Notes: generated from the sequence alone by a model not told the origin. A DNA stretch of 64,000 nucleotides from Parabacteroides distasonis ATCC 8503 (GCF_000012845.1 NC_009615.1:3908501-3972500), one strand, 5' to 3'; positions 33,887 through 43,144 are shown, counted from the first letter of the stretch. Numbers and translations are program-made.

Positions 33887-34474
33887 TCAATACATGAAGC
33901 TTTCCACCGCCAGCATCTGACTTCTCCATGCGAAACCGCTGTGGGTACGTACTGCGTCCACTATTCTGCATACTTTCTGCGATATGGCCGATGCCGAGAT
34001 ACCCATGCATTCCGCCAGCGCCTTGAACGAGAACTGCGCTTCATAGAACCTGAGCATGAACATCCGGTATTCCTCGTAGGAGAACTTCTGCCTTACGAAA
34101 CGCAGTATGTCTCTCACCAGCCGCTCGCACCCGTTCAGGTCGTCCTCGGAAAGGAATTTTGCCTCCTCGCCACATCGGAGGAAGAAATCATCTTCAGGGT
34201 GTGCATACCGGTTCTCCCTTTTAATCTTTACCAGGGCCGCCTTTTTGTAGCATCCGATGAAATACGCGTCATAGTCCGTTATGTCCTTTCCGGGAACCAG
34301 CACCTGCCTTCTTACGAAAAGGTAGGTGTCATGGAAATTGTCCTCGTCCAGCATTCCGTACCGGCGTAACGTTCCTCTCAACCTGTCATAGGATTTTGTG
34401 AACCACTCGTTGAACAGTCTTTCCTTTTCTGCGCTCTTGTCTGCCATAGCCTTATATTTTTTGGAGTTATACAT
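33887..34474 (-). CDS. Sigma-70-like / ECF sigma-related regulator
   Basis: 195 residues, or 186 if the ATG at 34447 is used. The layout recalls small sigma factors: an N-terminal helical part (FNEWFTKSYDRLRGTLRRYG, NFHDTYLFVRRQVL) that could be region 2, and a C-terminal region-4-like helix-turn-helix (SYEEYRMFMLRFYEAQFSFK then ALAECMGISASAISQKVCRI). Sequence match to canonical sigma region 2 is weak, so it may be a related DNA-binding regulator and not a true sigma factor. Upstream lies a strong hairpin (34550-34595). Confidence 0.65.
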   Translation of the reverse strand: MYNSKKYKAMADKSAEKERLFNEWFTKSYDRLRGTLRRYGMLDEDNFHDTYLFVRRQVLVPGKDITDYDAYFIGCYKKAALVKIKRENRYAHPEDDFFLRCGEEAKFLSEDDLNGCERLVRDILRFVRQKFSYEEYRMFMLRFYEAQFSFKALAECMGISASAISQKVCRIVDAVRTHSGFAWRSQMLAVESFMY

Positions 34475-35153
34475 GGCCTACACGGGTAGGCATTCTTATT
34501 TCTTGTGCTTCCTCCAGTTTGTTTTTCGGCGGTCTCCGGCAAGGCTTGCCGTGAAAAAATACGCTCACGCGAAGCGTGAGGAAGATTTTTTCACGAGCAA
34601 CCAGCCCGCAGGGCCGCCTTGCGGGACCGGCCTGAAAAACAACTATTTTTGCCGCAAGAAATGAGGATGACGGATTCCTTCTGTCTATTGCCTGTCCGGT
34701 GAGAATCTAAAATACCATGCAGCTTTTCTGTCTTCGGCATGCTTGGAGAAATATTCAAGGATATGGAATGAGAACGGCAATACGTGATATTGCAGAAGGA
34801 GCGGAAATGGGATTGGAAACAGGAAGCGTGTCCGAGCTTTCATGCAGTTTATACGGCAGTGTTGATTTTGGGGAGGATTACAGGGAAGTGACAGGAAGGT
34901 TGGCCGTTCCGGAGAAATTGTATGTGTACGTTGTTCCTTTCGAAATACGGAGTCCTTTAAAATCATAGAAGACCTCATTCGGGAATGTGTTCCGGACAAT
35001 ACCCCGCCACGGAACGGTTATGACACTTGATATCAGGCCGTAAGCCGTTCCGTAGCTTCAGTATCCCATATCCCATGCATGAATGTGGATCAGGCGGCAT
35101 TTCACCTCCTTGCCCCGTTTACGGACATGCCGATGCGTTGCCTGCCGGAATTC
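34475..35153. other. Gap with strong hairpin, no convincing gene
   Basis: In these 680 bp the notable feature is the hairpin 34550-34595 (listed separately). An 83-codon plus-strand frame at 34717-34968 and its minus-strand counterpart lack any recognisable domain and are not called. The region separates the sigma-like gene from the end of the KilA-N gene. Confidence 0.5.
34550..34595. repeat. Nested hairpin of 46 nt
   Basis: The outer arms CGTGAAAAAAT (34550-34560) and ATTTTTTCACG (34585-34595) are exactly complementary. Inside them CTCACGC (34564-34570) and GCGTGAG (34574-34580) form a second perfect stem around GAA. It is followed by further GC-rich short repeats (GCCCGCAGGGCC). It could be a terminator, a recombination or transfer site, or an RNA structure upstream of the sigma-like gene. 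Confidence 0.6.
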
Positions 35154-35957
35154 TCATTCAAGCAGTTTTCGTCCGCCATCATCTTCCAGCACACGCATTT
35201 GCTGGATAGCTATCCGGTTCAGTCTCACGAGCCGTTCGCCCTGCGGTATGCCCTGGTCTATGAATACGGCGTTCAGGTTTTCCATATTGGAGAGGCAGAT
35301 CAGTTCATTGATGGAGGCATAGTCACGGATATTGCCCTTCAGACCGGGATTTTGCTCACGCCACATCCTGGCGGTCATCCCGAACATGGCTACGTTGAGC
35401 ACGTCCGCCTCTTCCGCATAGATGATGCCGGCCTGTGCGGGGGTGACTTCCACCGGTATCAGGTTCTGCCTGATGGCATCGGTATGTATGCGGTAGTTGA
35501 TCTTTGACAGTTCCCGTTTCGCACTCCAGCCGAGCTGGGCCTGCTCCTCCTCTTTCAACCGCTGGAACTCTTTCAGCAGGTACAGCTTGAATTGAGGGGA
35601 TACCCACGTGGCGAACTCGAATGCGATATCCTTGTGTGCGTAAGTCCCTCCATAGCGTCCGGCCTTGGCGATGATACCCTTGGAGTTGGTCTTTTCCACC
35701 CATTGTTTGACGGAAAGGATGAAACGGTTCAATCCGGCCTCGTTTTTAATTCCCTCGAATTCGGGGGAATTAAAATCCGGATTGTACATCTCCTCCCATA
35801 TGCCCAGAAACTCGACGGTATTCTTGTTACGCAACCACTTTTCAATAAGGGCGGGACCGTTTTCCATATTGCGGACCATGTCGGTCAGGGAGATATAATC
35901 CTTGTCATTGTACGTGATGACTGTCACTTCTGTATTCTGGACTTTAATTTTAGCCAT
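35154..35957 (-). CDS. KilA-N domain protein
   Basis: 267 residues. The N-terminal KilA-N domain is recognised by VITYNDKDYISLTDMVRNME, EKWLRNKNTVEFLGIWEEMYN, and the hallmark GRYGGTYAHKDIAFEFATWV followed by SPQFKLYLLKEFQRLKEEE. The C-terminal part (about 150-267) is a conserved extension seen in Bacteroidetes members (YRIHTDAIRQNLIP, ADVLNVAMFGMTARMWREQN). KilA-N proteins are phage- and element-borne DNA-binding proteins, often antirepressor-like. Here it stands alone between two hairpin-bearing gaps inside the island, close to the integrase gene. Its target is unknown. Confidence 0.88.
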   Translation of the reverse strand: MAKIKVQNTEVTVITYNDKDYISLTDMVRNMENGPALIEKWLRNKNTVEFLGIWEEMYNPDFNSPEFEGIKNEAGLNRFILSVKQWVEKTNSKGIIAKAGRYGGTYAHKDIAFEFATWVSPQFKLYLLKEFQRLKEEEQAQLGWSAKRELSKINYRIHTDAIRQNLIPVEVTPAQAGIIYAEEADVLNVAMFGMTARMWREQNPGLKGNIRDYASINELICLSNMENLNAVFIDQGIPQGERLVRLNRIAIQQMRVLEDDGGRKLLE

Positions 35958-36293
35958 GTTCTTTTAACGGTTATTCGGTTATTATTGGTTCGATGTACAA
36001 ATGTACGGTGTATTTTTCGGAATGTTCCTCCATATCCGGAAAAGTTTGTGTCACGCCGCCTGTTGCGACAAGCCGTTTCTACCAAGGAAAGGGCAGGCAA
36101 TACCGGCTGACGTGGATACAGGCGGAACAACCCGCATATGCAATGCAGAGGGAGCAGGAGAGCCTTCACCACAGCCGGAGAGGAAAGCGGTCTCATGCCG
36201 GGGTACGGCATGAAAAGGGGCTCCCGGACAGTTCTTTTCCTTGTCGCACATGCACTACGTCGGTCGCAGTTTTCGCCTTCTGAATCCCTTTTA

Positions 36294-36400
36294 CGTCCGT
36301 CCCTGCGCTTTCGGAGCGTTTTTCCGGTAGAAAATTTCACCATGCGGAAATTTTCTGCCGGAAACCGGAGGGAAAACGCGGAGTCCCGCAGGGACGGACG
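36294..36400. repeat. Giant imperfect hairpin (107 nt) between integrase and KilA-N genes
   Basis: The outer arms CGTCCGTCCCTGCG (36294-36307) and 36387-36400 are exact reverse complements. Inner arms 36321-36338 and 36347-36364 pair over 18 bases with one mismatch, and GCGTTTTTCC/GGGAAAACGC add a middle stem. The gap 35958-36450 holds no gene otherwise. It lies just downstream of the integrase gene, so termination is one explanation; a recombination or single-strand-folded site is another. Confidence 0.65.
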
Positions 36401-36450
36401 AACTTTGATGAGGAAGGGGAAAAATCGTTCCTTTCGTAAATACCATTTCC

Positions 36451-37698
36451 TCAGATGGCATCGCATATTTCCTTCTCCATCTTTTCCAGCTTATGGGACA
36501 GGATTTCCATGTCGCTGCTGATCTTCTGGTTGGTTATCCGGGCATATATCTGGGTGGTTTTCAAATCCGTATGCCCCAAAAGACGGCTTACGGTCTCGAT
36601 GGGCACACCGTGCGAGAGCAGCACGGTGGTGGCGTTCGTATGCCGGGCCACATGATAGGTCAGCCGTATCTTGAAACCGCACTGCCTGCCAAGTTCCTTC
36701 AATATGGTGTTGCATCTGCCGTTGCTCGGTACCGGAAATACATGGTCGTCCTTGGACAGCCCCTTATACTTCTCTATGATGCGCTTGGGCACGTCCAGCA
36801 GGCGGATGTTGGACTCGGTGTTTGTCTTGCGACGGCGGGTGATGATCCAGAGGTTACCGTCGAAGAAGGTCTGGAGCCGGTCGGTCGTCAGTGCCTTCAC
36901 GTCCGCGTATGCCAGTCCGGTGAACACAGAGAAGATGAAGAGGTCGCGTACCAGTTCGCAGGTCCCGCTTTTCACCGGGGCCTCCATCAGCGTCTGTATC
37001 TCACGCTCCGTCAGGTAGCCCCGGTCAACGCTCTCGGGGGAGTTGATGTACCCGGCGAAGGGGTTGAAGGGAAGCGCGCCGCTGTTGCGGGCGATGGAGA
37101 TGACGTGCTTGAGCCCGATCATGTAACCCCATACGGTATTGGTGCGGCATTTCTTCTCCGTACGCAGGAAATACTCGAAGTTGTTGATGAACGTCAGGTT
37201 GAGTTCCTTCAGGGGGATGTCGTCACGGCGGTACACTTTCGGGACGAACTCGCACAGATGCCTGTATATGGTACGGTAGCGGTTGTATGTTCCCTGCACG
37301 CGGCTGTGTCCCACTTTCTTGATGAACTCCTCATTGTGCTGCTCGAAGAGCTTCAGCAGCGTCTCGCGTTTCACGCCCAGTCCGAGGCAGGCGTCCCTCA
37401 GCCTGGCGGCGGTGACATAGCCGTCGGACTGCATCAGTTCCTGGTAACGGCGGTTCACGTCCACACGTATCCGGTCAACCGCCGCATTGATTTTCTGCGC
37501 CTCGGCGCTCTTGCCCGTGGCACGTGCCGTTTTCACGTCCCAAAGTTTCGGGGGCACGTCCAGCTTGCAGCTGAACTGCTTGATTTCGCCGTCCACCGTA
37601 AGACGGCACATCAGGGGGAGATAGCCGTTGGCTCTCTCGCTGCCCTTCTTCACGTAGAAGAGGATTTTGAAGGTCGATCTGCTCATACTCGTTTTCAT
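36451..37698 (-). CDS. Tyrosine recombinase / integrase (IntDOT-like)
   Basis: 415 residues with an N-terminal arm-binding domain (KILFYVKKGSERANGYLPLM), a SAM-like core-binding domain (about 115-205) and a catalytic domain. Active-site residues are K291, H349 and R352 (YHVARHTNATTV), H376 (LLGHTDLKTTQ) and the nucleophile Y385. At the first catalytic arginine position the motif is FTGLAYADV, so R is replaced by A263. IntDOT of CTnDOT also lacks this arginine (as I recall), so this is compatible with activity. It begins 330 bp from the chromosomal trpB2-like gene, the usual place for an integrase at one end of an integrated element. Confidence 0.9.
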   Translation of the reverse strand: MKTSMSRSTFKILFYVKKGSERANGYLPLMCRLTVDGEIKQFSCKLDVPPKLWDVKTARATGKSAEAQKINAAVDRIRVDVNRRYQELMQSDGYVTAARLRDACLGLGVKRETLLKLFEQHNEEFIKKVGHSRVQGTYNRYRTIYRHLCEFVPKVYRRDDIPLKELNLTFINNFEYFLRTEKKCRTNTVWGYMIGLKHVISIARNSGALPFNPFAGYINSPESVDRGYLTEREIQTLMEAPVKSGTCELVRDLFIFSVFTGLAYADVKALTTDRLQTFFDGNLWIITRRRKTNTESNIRLLDVPKRIIEKYKGLSKDDHVFPVPSNGRCNTILKELGRQCGFKIRLTYHVARHTNATTVLLSHGVPIETVSRLLGHTDLKTTQIYARITNQKISSDMEILSHKLEKMEKEICDAI

Positions 37699-37990
37699 AC
37701 TTTTTTGATCGTTACAAAGTTAATATCAAGCGAGTTGTCCTCAGGTATGAAAAACTGTGCAAATTACTGAAATAGAATCTGTTGTGCCGTTTCTTGTTCC
37801 TGTTATATCAGTAACGATATGGGAACTGAAGTCTTTCGCAGCTTTTAGCGGACCTCCTTTTTCAGCTTATGCAGTATTATGAGTTAAACACCTAACCACT
37901 TAATAGACTGCATTTTTGCTGTATTATCATCAACCTTGCTTTTTCTTGCTGCGTTTACTTTAAATTAAGACTTTCATAGACAAATAGGGG
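37699..37990. other. Right boundary of the accessory island, no gene seen
   Basis: The 330 bp between the integrase start and the trpB2-like gene end holds no open frame of note. An attachment site is expected here because the integrase gene is adjacent, but I found no direct repeat shared with the left part of the island by eye. No tRNA gene is present. Confidence 0.45.
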
Positions 37991-38018
37991 AAAGGGGCGA
38001 TTTGGTATCGCCCCTTTT
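37991..38018 (-). terminator. Terminator of the trpB2-like gene
   Basis: AAAGGGGCGAT pairs with ATCGCCCCTTT around TTGGT, with A/T runs on both sides. It starts 11 bp beyond the stop codon and can act in both directions, insulating the island from the chromosome. Confidence 0.85.
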
Positions 38019-38028
38019 CTTGTTTTTA

Positions 38029-39390
38029 TCAGATGATTTTCTCCAAATCTTTCAAATTGTTAGCTACTTCCTCATCCGTTACCTCATAGTTTGTTAGATC
38101 ACCGGATAGATATTGGTCGTAGGCGGCCATATCGATCAAGCCGTGCCCCGATAAGTTGAACAAGATCGTACGAGGTTTACCTTCGATTTTGGCTTGCTCT
38201 GCCTCATGGATAGCTGCGGCGATAGCGTGGGATGATTCCGGGGCCGGTATGATTCCTTCCGCTTGCGCGAATAGAGTAGCGGCCTTAAAGGTATCCAATT
38301 GCTTGATATCCACGGCGCTCATCAATTCGTCTTTCATCAACTGGCTGACGATGGAGCCGGCGCCATGATAACGCAAACCTCCCGCATGGATATTCGCTGG
38401 AGAGAAATTATGTCCCAACGTAAACATCGGGATTAGCGGGGTATAGCCAGCCTCATCTCCGAAGTCATATTGGAATTGCCCTCTTGTAAGTTTTGGGCAA
38501 GATGCCGGTTCCGCCGCTATAACCCGGATATCCTTACCTTCCGTTAGTTTATGGCGCAGGAATGGGAATGTGATACCGGAGAAGTTGGAACCACCACCGA
38601 AACAACCGATAACGACATCGGGGTACTCGCCAGCCATTTCCATTTGTTTCTCAGCTTCCAGTCCGATAACGGTCTGATGCAGCATAACGTGGTTTAATAC
38701 GCTACCTAATGTATATTTACAGTTCGGTGTCTGCATGGCCAGCTCTACCGCCTCGGAGATGGCGGTACCTAGACTACCTTGATAATTAGGATGGTCTGTC
38801 AAGATCTTACGTCCGGCTTTCGTACTCATACTCGGGGAGGCAACAACTTGTGCTCCGAAAGTCTGCATGATCGAACGACGGTAGGGCTTCTGGTGGTAAC
38901 TAACCTTTACCATATAAACGGCAAGTTCCAAGCCGAAAGCTTTTGCCGCATAAGAAAGAGCGGCACCCCATTGTCCGGCGCCTGTCTCGGTCGTGATATT
39001 TGTCGTACCCTCTTGTTTACAATAATAAGCCTGAGCCAAGGCCGAATTCAACTTATGTGAACCGATCGGGCTTACACTCTCGTTCTTGAAATAGATATGG
39101 GCGGGCGTATCCAGTGCTTTTTCCAATCCGGTGGCACGAACCAACGGAGTCGGTCGCCATACCTTATAAAGCTCGCGTACTTCATCGGGGATCTCGATCC
39201 ATGTGTCTGTCGTGTTCATTTCTTGATGCGAGACGCCTTTCGAGAATAGAGGATATAAATCTTCCTCCTTTAAGGGCTGTTTAGTTTGTGGATTTAAGAT
39301 CGGCAGCGGTTTGTTCTTCATATCCGCTACGATATTATACCATGCCGTAGGTATATCTTTTTCTTCTAGCAAAAACTTTTTAGTACTCAT
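38029..39390 (-). CDS. Tryptophan synthase beta-like PLP enzyme (TrpB2 type)
   Basis: 453 residues, the long TrpB2 form (ordinary TrpB is about 400). PLP lysine is K113 in SPIGSHKLNSALAQ. The phosphate-binding loop is GCFGGGSNFSG and the C-terminal end is LFNLSGHGLID. TrpB2 makes tryptophan from indole and serine without a tight alpha-subunit partner, and may act in indole salvage. It is monocistronic here with its own terminator and no other trp gene nearby, which supports a salvage role. The 159-bp gap to the next gene, divergent, holds both promoters. Confidence 0.93.
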   Translation of the reverse strand: MSTKKFLLEEKDIPTAWYNIVADMKNKPLPILNPQTKQPLKEEDLYPLFSKGVSHQEMNTTDTWIEIPDEVRELYKVWRPTPLVRATGLEKALDTPAHIYFKNESVSPIGSHKLNSALAQAYYCKQEGTTNITTETGAGQWGAALSYAAKAFGLELAVYMVKVSYHQKPYRRSIMQTFGAQVVASPSMSTKAGRKILTDHPNYQGSLGTAISEAVELAMQTPNCKYTLGSVLNHVMLHQTVIGLEAEKQMEMAGEYPDVVIGCFGGGSNFSGITFPFLRHKLTEGKDIRVIAAEPASCPKLTRGQFQYDFGDEAGYTPLIPMFTLGHNFSPANIHAGGLRYHGAGSIVSQLMKDELMSAVDIKQLDTFKAATLFAQAEGIIPAPESSHAIAAAIHEAEQAKIEGKPRTILFNLSGHGLIDMAAYDQYLSGDLTNYEVTDEEVANNLKDLEKII

Positions 39391-39549
39391 TTTCTTTATC
39401 TGGTGTTTACAATATTAATCTAATTTGACCTTTAAGGCTTACAACTTGGAAGCAAAGGAACAAATAATATTTCGTTTCTTCAAATTGAATCCATAAAAAT
39501 ATATACATTCGCGGCTTATAAGGTAAGAAAAATAACAAACTGAATTATA

Positions 39550-40779
39550 ATGAGACGGATTACCCTGTTGCTCGTGGGGATGCTAGCCTTATTTTCTACG
39601 ACAGCGCAAAGAAAAAACTTCACTTACAAATTCTACGGCTTCGTCCGTGGAGATCTTTTCTACAATTCCCGGGCTAATATGGCTCCGATCGATGGGAACT
39701 TTTATCTCTATCCTTTGGATAAGAGTTTTGATGCGGATGGCAAGGATTTGAACGCCACGCCGAATGGCAGTTTCTATACGTTCACTTCCCGCTTGGGCTT
39801 GGACGTGACGGGTCCCGATATCGGCAAGGCTCGTTCCTCCGCTAAGATAGAGACGGACTTTGGCGGTTTTTCCGGTAGTAATACGATGTTACGTATCCGG
39901 CAGGCATACGTAAACTTGGATTGGGGAAAATCGGCGGTATTAGTAGGGATCACGTGGCATCCCTTGTTTGGCGCCGTGATGCCGGATGTCTTGAATCTTT
40001 CCACCGGAGCGCCGTTCCAGCCTTTCAACCGTAGCCCGCAGATCCGTTACCAGTATAAGGCGAATAGCCGGGTACAACTGACGGCTTCCGTGTTGTGGCA
40101 ATTACAATACCTTTCCAGCGGACCGAAAGGAATGAGCGAGGATTATATCAAGAATAGTTGCATTCCGGAGATGTTCGTGGGGGCGGACTTTACCCCCGCG
40201 GATGGCTGGTTGATGGGTCTCGGCGCTCATATGATCTCCTTGAAGCCCCGTACTTCCACGGAATGGAAGGAGCAAACTTTTAAGGTGAACGAGCGAATGA
40301 CGGCCTTCTCTTACGAGGCACATTTGAAGTATAGCGGAAGAAACTATACCTTTGCGGCGAAAACCTTGATGGCCTCTGCCTTGGATCATACCGCTTTATT
40401 GGGCGGTTACGGGGTGAGCTCGGTGGACTCCCGTACGGGCGAACAGGGATATACGCCTTTTCGCCATTCTACGACATGGGTGAATTTCGCCTACGGAACG
40501 AAATGGAGACCGGGAGTTTTCGTCGGATATACGAAGAATTTGGGAACCGGGAAGTCCTTGGTCTCAGCGGATAAGGTGTATGGTATGGGATTGGATATCG
40601 ATCAATTAATAACCGTCAGCTTAAACGTATCGTATAATTTACCGCATTGGAAGTTCGGTTTCGAGTATTGTCCGGCGACAGCTTATTATGGCACGACCGA
40701 CTTAGAGAGCGGACGTATCGAGCAAACACATGCGATAACGAATCATCGTATATTAGGTTTGATGATGTATTATTTTTAA
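39550..40779 (+). CDS. Outer-membrane beta-barrel protein (porin-like), first of a tandem pair
   Basis: 409 residues with a signal peptide (RRITLLLVGMLALFSTTAQ) and alternating aromatic/polar strands throughout, ending in an aromatic residue (ILGLMMYYF), as barrels do. Recognisable segments are FYGFVRGDLFYNSRAN, RIRQAYVNLDWGKSAVLVG and TWHPLFGAVMPDVLNLSTG. The QAYV(N)LDWG..LVGQTWHP pattern recalls porins of the DcaP/phosphate-porin type, but no firm family is assigned. It is followed 22 bp later by a close paralogue. Ligand unknown. Confidence 0.75.
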   Translation: MRRITLLLVGMLALFSTTAQRKNFTYKFYGFVRGDLFYNSRANMAPIDGNFYLYPLDKSFDADGKDLNATPNGSFYTFTSRLGLDVTGPDIGKARSSAKIETDFGGFSGSNTMLRIRQAYVNLDWGKSAVLVGITWHPLFGAVMPDVLNLSTGAPFQPFNRSPQIRYQYKANSRVQLTASVLWQLQYLSSGPKGMSEDYIKNSCIPEMFVGADFTPADGWLMGLGAHMISLKPRTSTEWKEQTFKVNERMTAFSYEAHLKYSGRNYTFAAKTLMASALDHTALLGGYGVSSVDSRTGEQGYTPFRHSTTWVNFAYGTKWRPGVFVGYTKNLGTGKSLVSADKVYGMGLDIDQLITVSLNVSYNLPHWKFGFEYCPATAYYGTTDLESGRIEQTHAITNHRILGLMMYYF

Positions 40780-40801
40780 AGATAGATTGACCGGAATGGA
40801 A

Positions 40802-42022
40802 ATGAAACGCAACTTGCTTCTTTTGATCGGCCTATGTATGGCGGTATGCGTACAGGCGCAAAAGAAAAACTTCTCTTACAAATTTTACGGACAGGTACGT
40901 GGAGACTTGTTCTATAATTCCCGTGCGAACGCCGAGATCGTGGATGGTTTGTTCCACCTATATCCGAAGGACGTGGCGTTGGATGCGGATGGCAAGGACT
41001 TGAACGCTAGTCCGAACGGTAGTTTTTACCTGCTTTACTCCCGTTTGGGAATCGATGTACAAGGACCGAAGGTTGGTTCGGCCAAGACTTCCTTGAAACT
41101 GGAGGCCGATTTCCGGGGTTCGGGTAGCAATTGGGCGGTACTCCGTATCCGTCACGCCTATGTGAATCTGGATTGGGGCAAGTCCGCTGTCTTGATCGGA
41201 CAGACGTGGCATCCTCTATTTGGCGAGGTCTTTCCACAGATGTTGAATCTTTCTACCGGCGCCCCGTTCCAGCCCTTTAACCGCAGCCCGCAAATTCGTT
41301 ATCGTTATACGGACAATGGATGGCAATTGACCGGCTCGGTTCTATGGCAGTTGCAATATCTATCGGCCGGACCGAATGGAAAGAGTGAGGAATATATCAA
41401 GAATAGTTGCGTACCGGAAGTCTATCTCGGGGTGGATTATAAGAAACCCGGTTGGCAGGTAGGAGCCGGTATGGAAATCTTGTCGTTAGTGCCGAGAACG
41501 CAGAACGAGGTGGATGGCAAGATTTATAAAGTCAGCGAGCGGGTTACTTCCGTATCCGGCGAGGCGCACGTGAAATATCAGGACGCGAATTGGTTGGTGA
41601 TGGCGAAAACATTGCTGGCTTCTAACTTGACGCAAACTTGTATGTTGGGTGGTTACGGCGTCACCTCTATCGACCCACGTACCGGCGAACAGGAATATTC
41701 GCCGTATCTCTTCTCCACTTCTTGGTTGAATATCGTGTATGGTAAGAAATGGAAACCGGGTTTGTTCTTAGGCTATTTGAAGAACTTGGGAGCGAATGAG
41801 GCACTGGTAGGCAAAACCTATGGCGTAGGTCTGGACGTAGATCAGGTATTTACGACCAACCTGCAACTTTCGTATAATCTTCCGCACTGGAAATTAGGTG
41901 TTGAATATAGCCCTTCCATCGCATGGTATGGCAATGTGGATTTGCAAGATGGCGGACGGATTCATGACACACATTCGATAACCAACCATCGGGTATTGGG
42001 CGTATTGATTTATACGTTTTGA
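40802..42022 (+). CDS. Outer-membrane beta-barrel protein (porin-like), second of a tandem pair
   Basis: 406 residues from the ATG at 40802 (MKRNLLLLIGLCMAVCVQAQ signal peptide); an ATG six bases earlier is possible. It shares most motifs with the preceding gene: FYGQVRGDLFYNSRAN, RIRHAYVNLDWGKSAVLIG, TWHPLFGEVFPQMLNLSTG, GAPFQPFNRSPQIRYRY, and a C-terminal HRVLGVLIYTF. The two are clearly tandem duplicates that have diverged in loops (for example the segment after PRT). Co-transcribed, ending at a bidirectional terminator. Confidence 0.76.
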   Translation: MKRNLLLLIGLCMAVCVQAQKKNFSYKFYGQVRGDLFYNSRANAEIVDGLFHLYPKDVALDADGKDLNASPNGSFYLLYSRLGIDVQGPKVGSAKTSLKLEADFRGSGSNWAVLRIRHAYVNLDWGKSAVLIGQTWHPLFGEVFPQMLNLSTGAPFQPFNRSPQIRYRYTDNGWQLTGSVLWQLQYLSAGPNGKSEEYIKNSCVPEVYLGVDYKKPGWQVGAGMEILSLVPRTQNEVDGKIYKVSERVTSVSGEAHVKYQDANWLVMAKTLLASNLTQTCMLGGYGVTSIDPRTGEQEYSPYLFSTSWLNIVYGKKWKPGLFLGYLKNLGANEALVGKTYGVGLDVDQVFTTNLQLSYNLPHWKLGVEYSPSIAWYGNVDLQDGGRIHDTHSITNHRVLGVLIYTF

Positions 42023-42053
42023 GAAGGCATGGAGGAATTACGCTAAGAATAAA

Positions 42054-42086
42054 AAGCGGGATAAGAGTATTCTCTTGATCCCGCTT
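42054..42086. terminator. Bidirectional terminator between the barrel pair and asd
   Basis: AAGCGGGATAAGAG pairs with CTCTTGATCCCGCTT (one bulge/mismatch) around TATT. The A-run on the left and the position between two convergent genes indicate use from both sides. Confidence 0.85.
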
Positions 42087-42116
42087 CCACGTATATAGAA
42101 TTTACAAAGTTGTCTG

Positions 42117-43127
42117 TTACTTGATATTACCCACCTTTAGCAAGTACTCGGCGATTTGTACGGCGTTCAAAGCGGCGCCTTTCTTGATCTGGTCGCTCAC
42201 GGTCCAGAATGTCAAACCATTCGGGTTGCTGATATCCTTACGGATACGGCCTACGTAAACCGGATCGTGATCCGCTACGAACAACGGCATCGGATAATCC
42301 TTGTTTGCCGGTTCATCCTGCAATACCACACCCTCAGCCTCGGCGAAAGCCTTGCGAGCCTCTTCCACGCTGATCGGACGCTCTGTCTCTACCCAAGTAG
42401 ATTCGCTATGCGCGCGCATAACCGGTACGCGAACACAAGTAGCGCTCACCTCGATATCCGAGTGCATGATCTTACGGGTCTCGTTATACATCTTCATCTC
42501 CTCTTTCGTATAGCCATTTTCCGTGAATACGTCTACGTGAGGGATTACGTTATATGCCAATTGATAAGCGAATTTCTCCACTGTAGGCTCCTCGCCCTTT
42601 AATAATTGCTCATATTGTTTTACCAACTCAGCCATAGCGGTAGCGCCTGCTCCACTGGCAGCTTGATAAGTAGATACGTGAACACGCTTGATATGAGATA
42701 AGTTCTCGATCGCCTTCAACGCTACAACCATCTGGATCGTGGTACAATTCGGGTTAGCGATCACTCCACGAGGACGATTCAAGGCATCCTCCGGGTTTAC
42801 TTCCGGTACGACCAATGGAACATCCTCGTCCATACGGAACGCGCTGGAGTTATCGATCATCACCGTACCATGTTTCGTGATCGTCTTCTCAAATTCCTTG
42901 GAAGTACCACCTCCGGCTGAAACAAAAGCAACATCGATTCCCTTAAAGTCGTCGTTATGCTTCAGTTCCTTAACGGTATACTGTTTACCTCGAAAGGTAT
43001 AAACACGTCCGGCACTACGAGATGAGCCAAAAAGTACCAGCTCATCCATCGGGAAGTTTCTCTGGTCGAGTACACGCAGGAACTCCTGTCCTACGGCTCC
43101 ACTTACACCAACAATTGCTACTTTCAT
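42117..43127 (-). CDS. asd: Aspartate-semialdehyde dehydrogenase
   Basis: NADP-dependent conversion of aspartyl phosphate to aspartate semialdehyde, the branch point to lysine/diaminopimelate, threonine and methionine. The N-terminal Rossmann motif is [18 protein letters not shown]. The active-site cysteine is in [14 protein letters not shown]. Near the C-terminus, [17 protein letters not shown] carries the substrate-binding Arg and the catalytic His. 336 residues from the ATG at 43127 (an upstream start at 43136 would add three residues). A single gene between convergent and divergent neighbours. Confidence 0.95.
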   Translation of the reverse strand: MKVAIVGVSGAVGQEFLRVLDQRNFPMDELVLFGSSRSAGRVYTFRGKQYTVKELKHNDDFKGIDVAFVSAGGGTSKEFEKTITKHGTVMIDNSSAFRMDEDVPLVVPEVNPEDALNRPRGVIANPNCTTIQMVVALKAIENLSHIKRVHVSTYQAASGAGATAMAELVKQYEQLLKGEEPTVEKFAYQLAYNVIPHVDVFTENGYTKEEMKMYNETRKIMHSDIEVSATCVRVPVMRAHSESTWVETERPISVEEARKAFAEAEGVVLQDEPANKDYPMPLFVADHDPVYVGRIRKDISNPNGLTFWTVSDQIKKGAALNAVQIAEYLLKVGNIK

Positions 43128-43144
43128 TTTGAGCACTGATTTAA

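Noticed and set aside
34717..34968. An 83-codon plus-strand frame in the gap before the KilA-N gene
   Set aside because: The opposite strand is open over the same bases; no motif or neighbour supports coding.
36493..37770. Plus-strand frame of 425 codons antisense to the integrase gene
   Set aside because: The minus strand carries the complete tyrosine recombinase active site; this frame is a codon-bias shadow.
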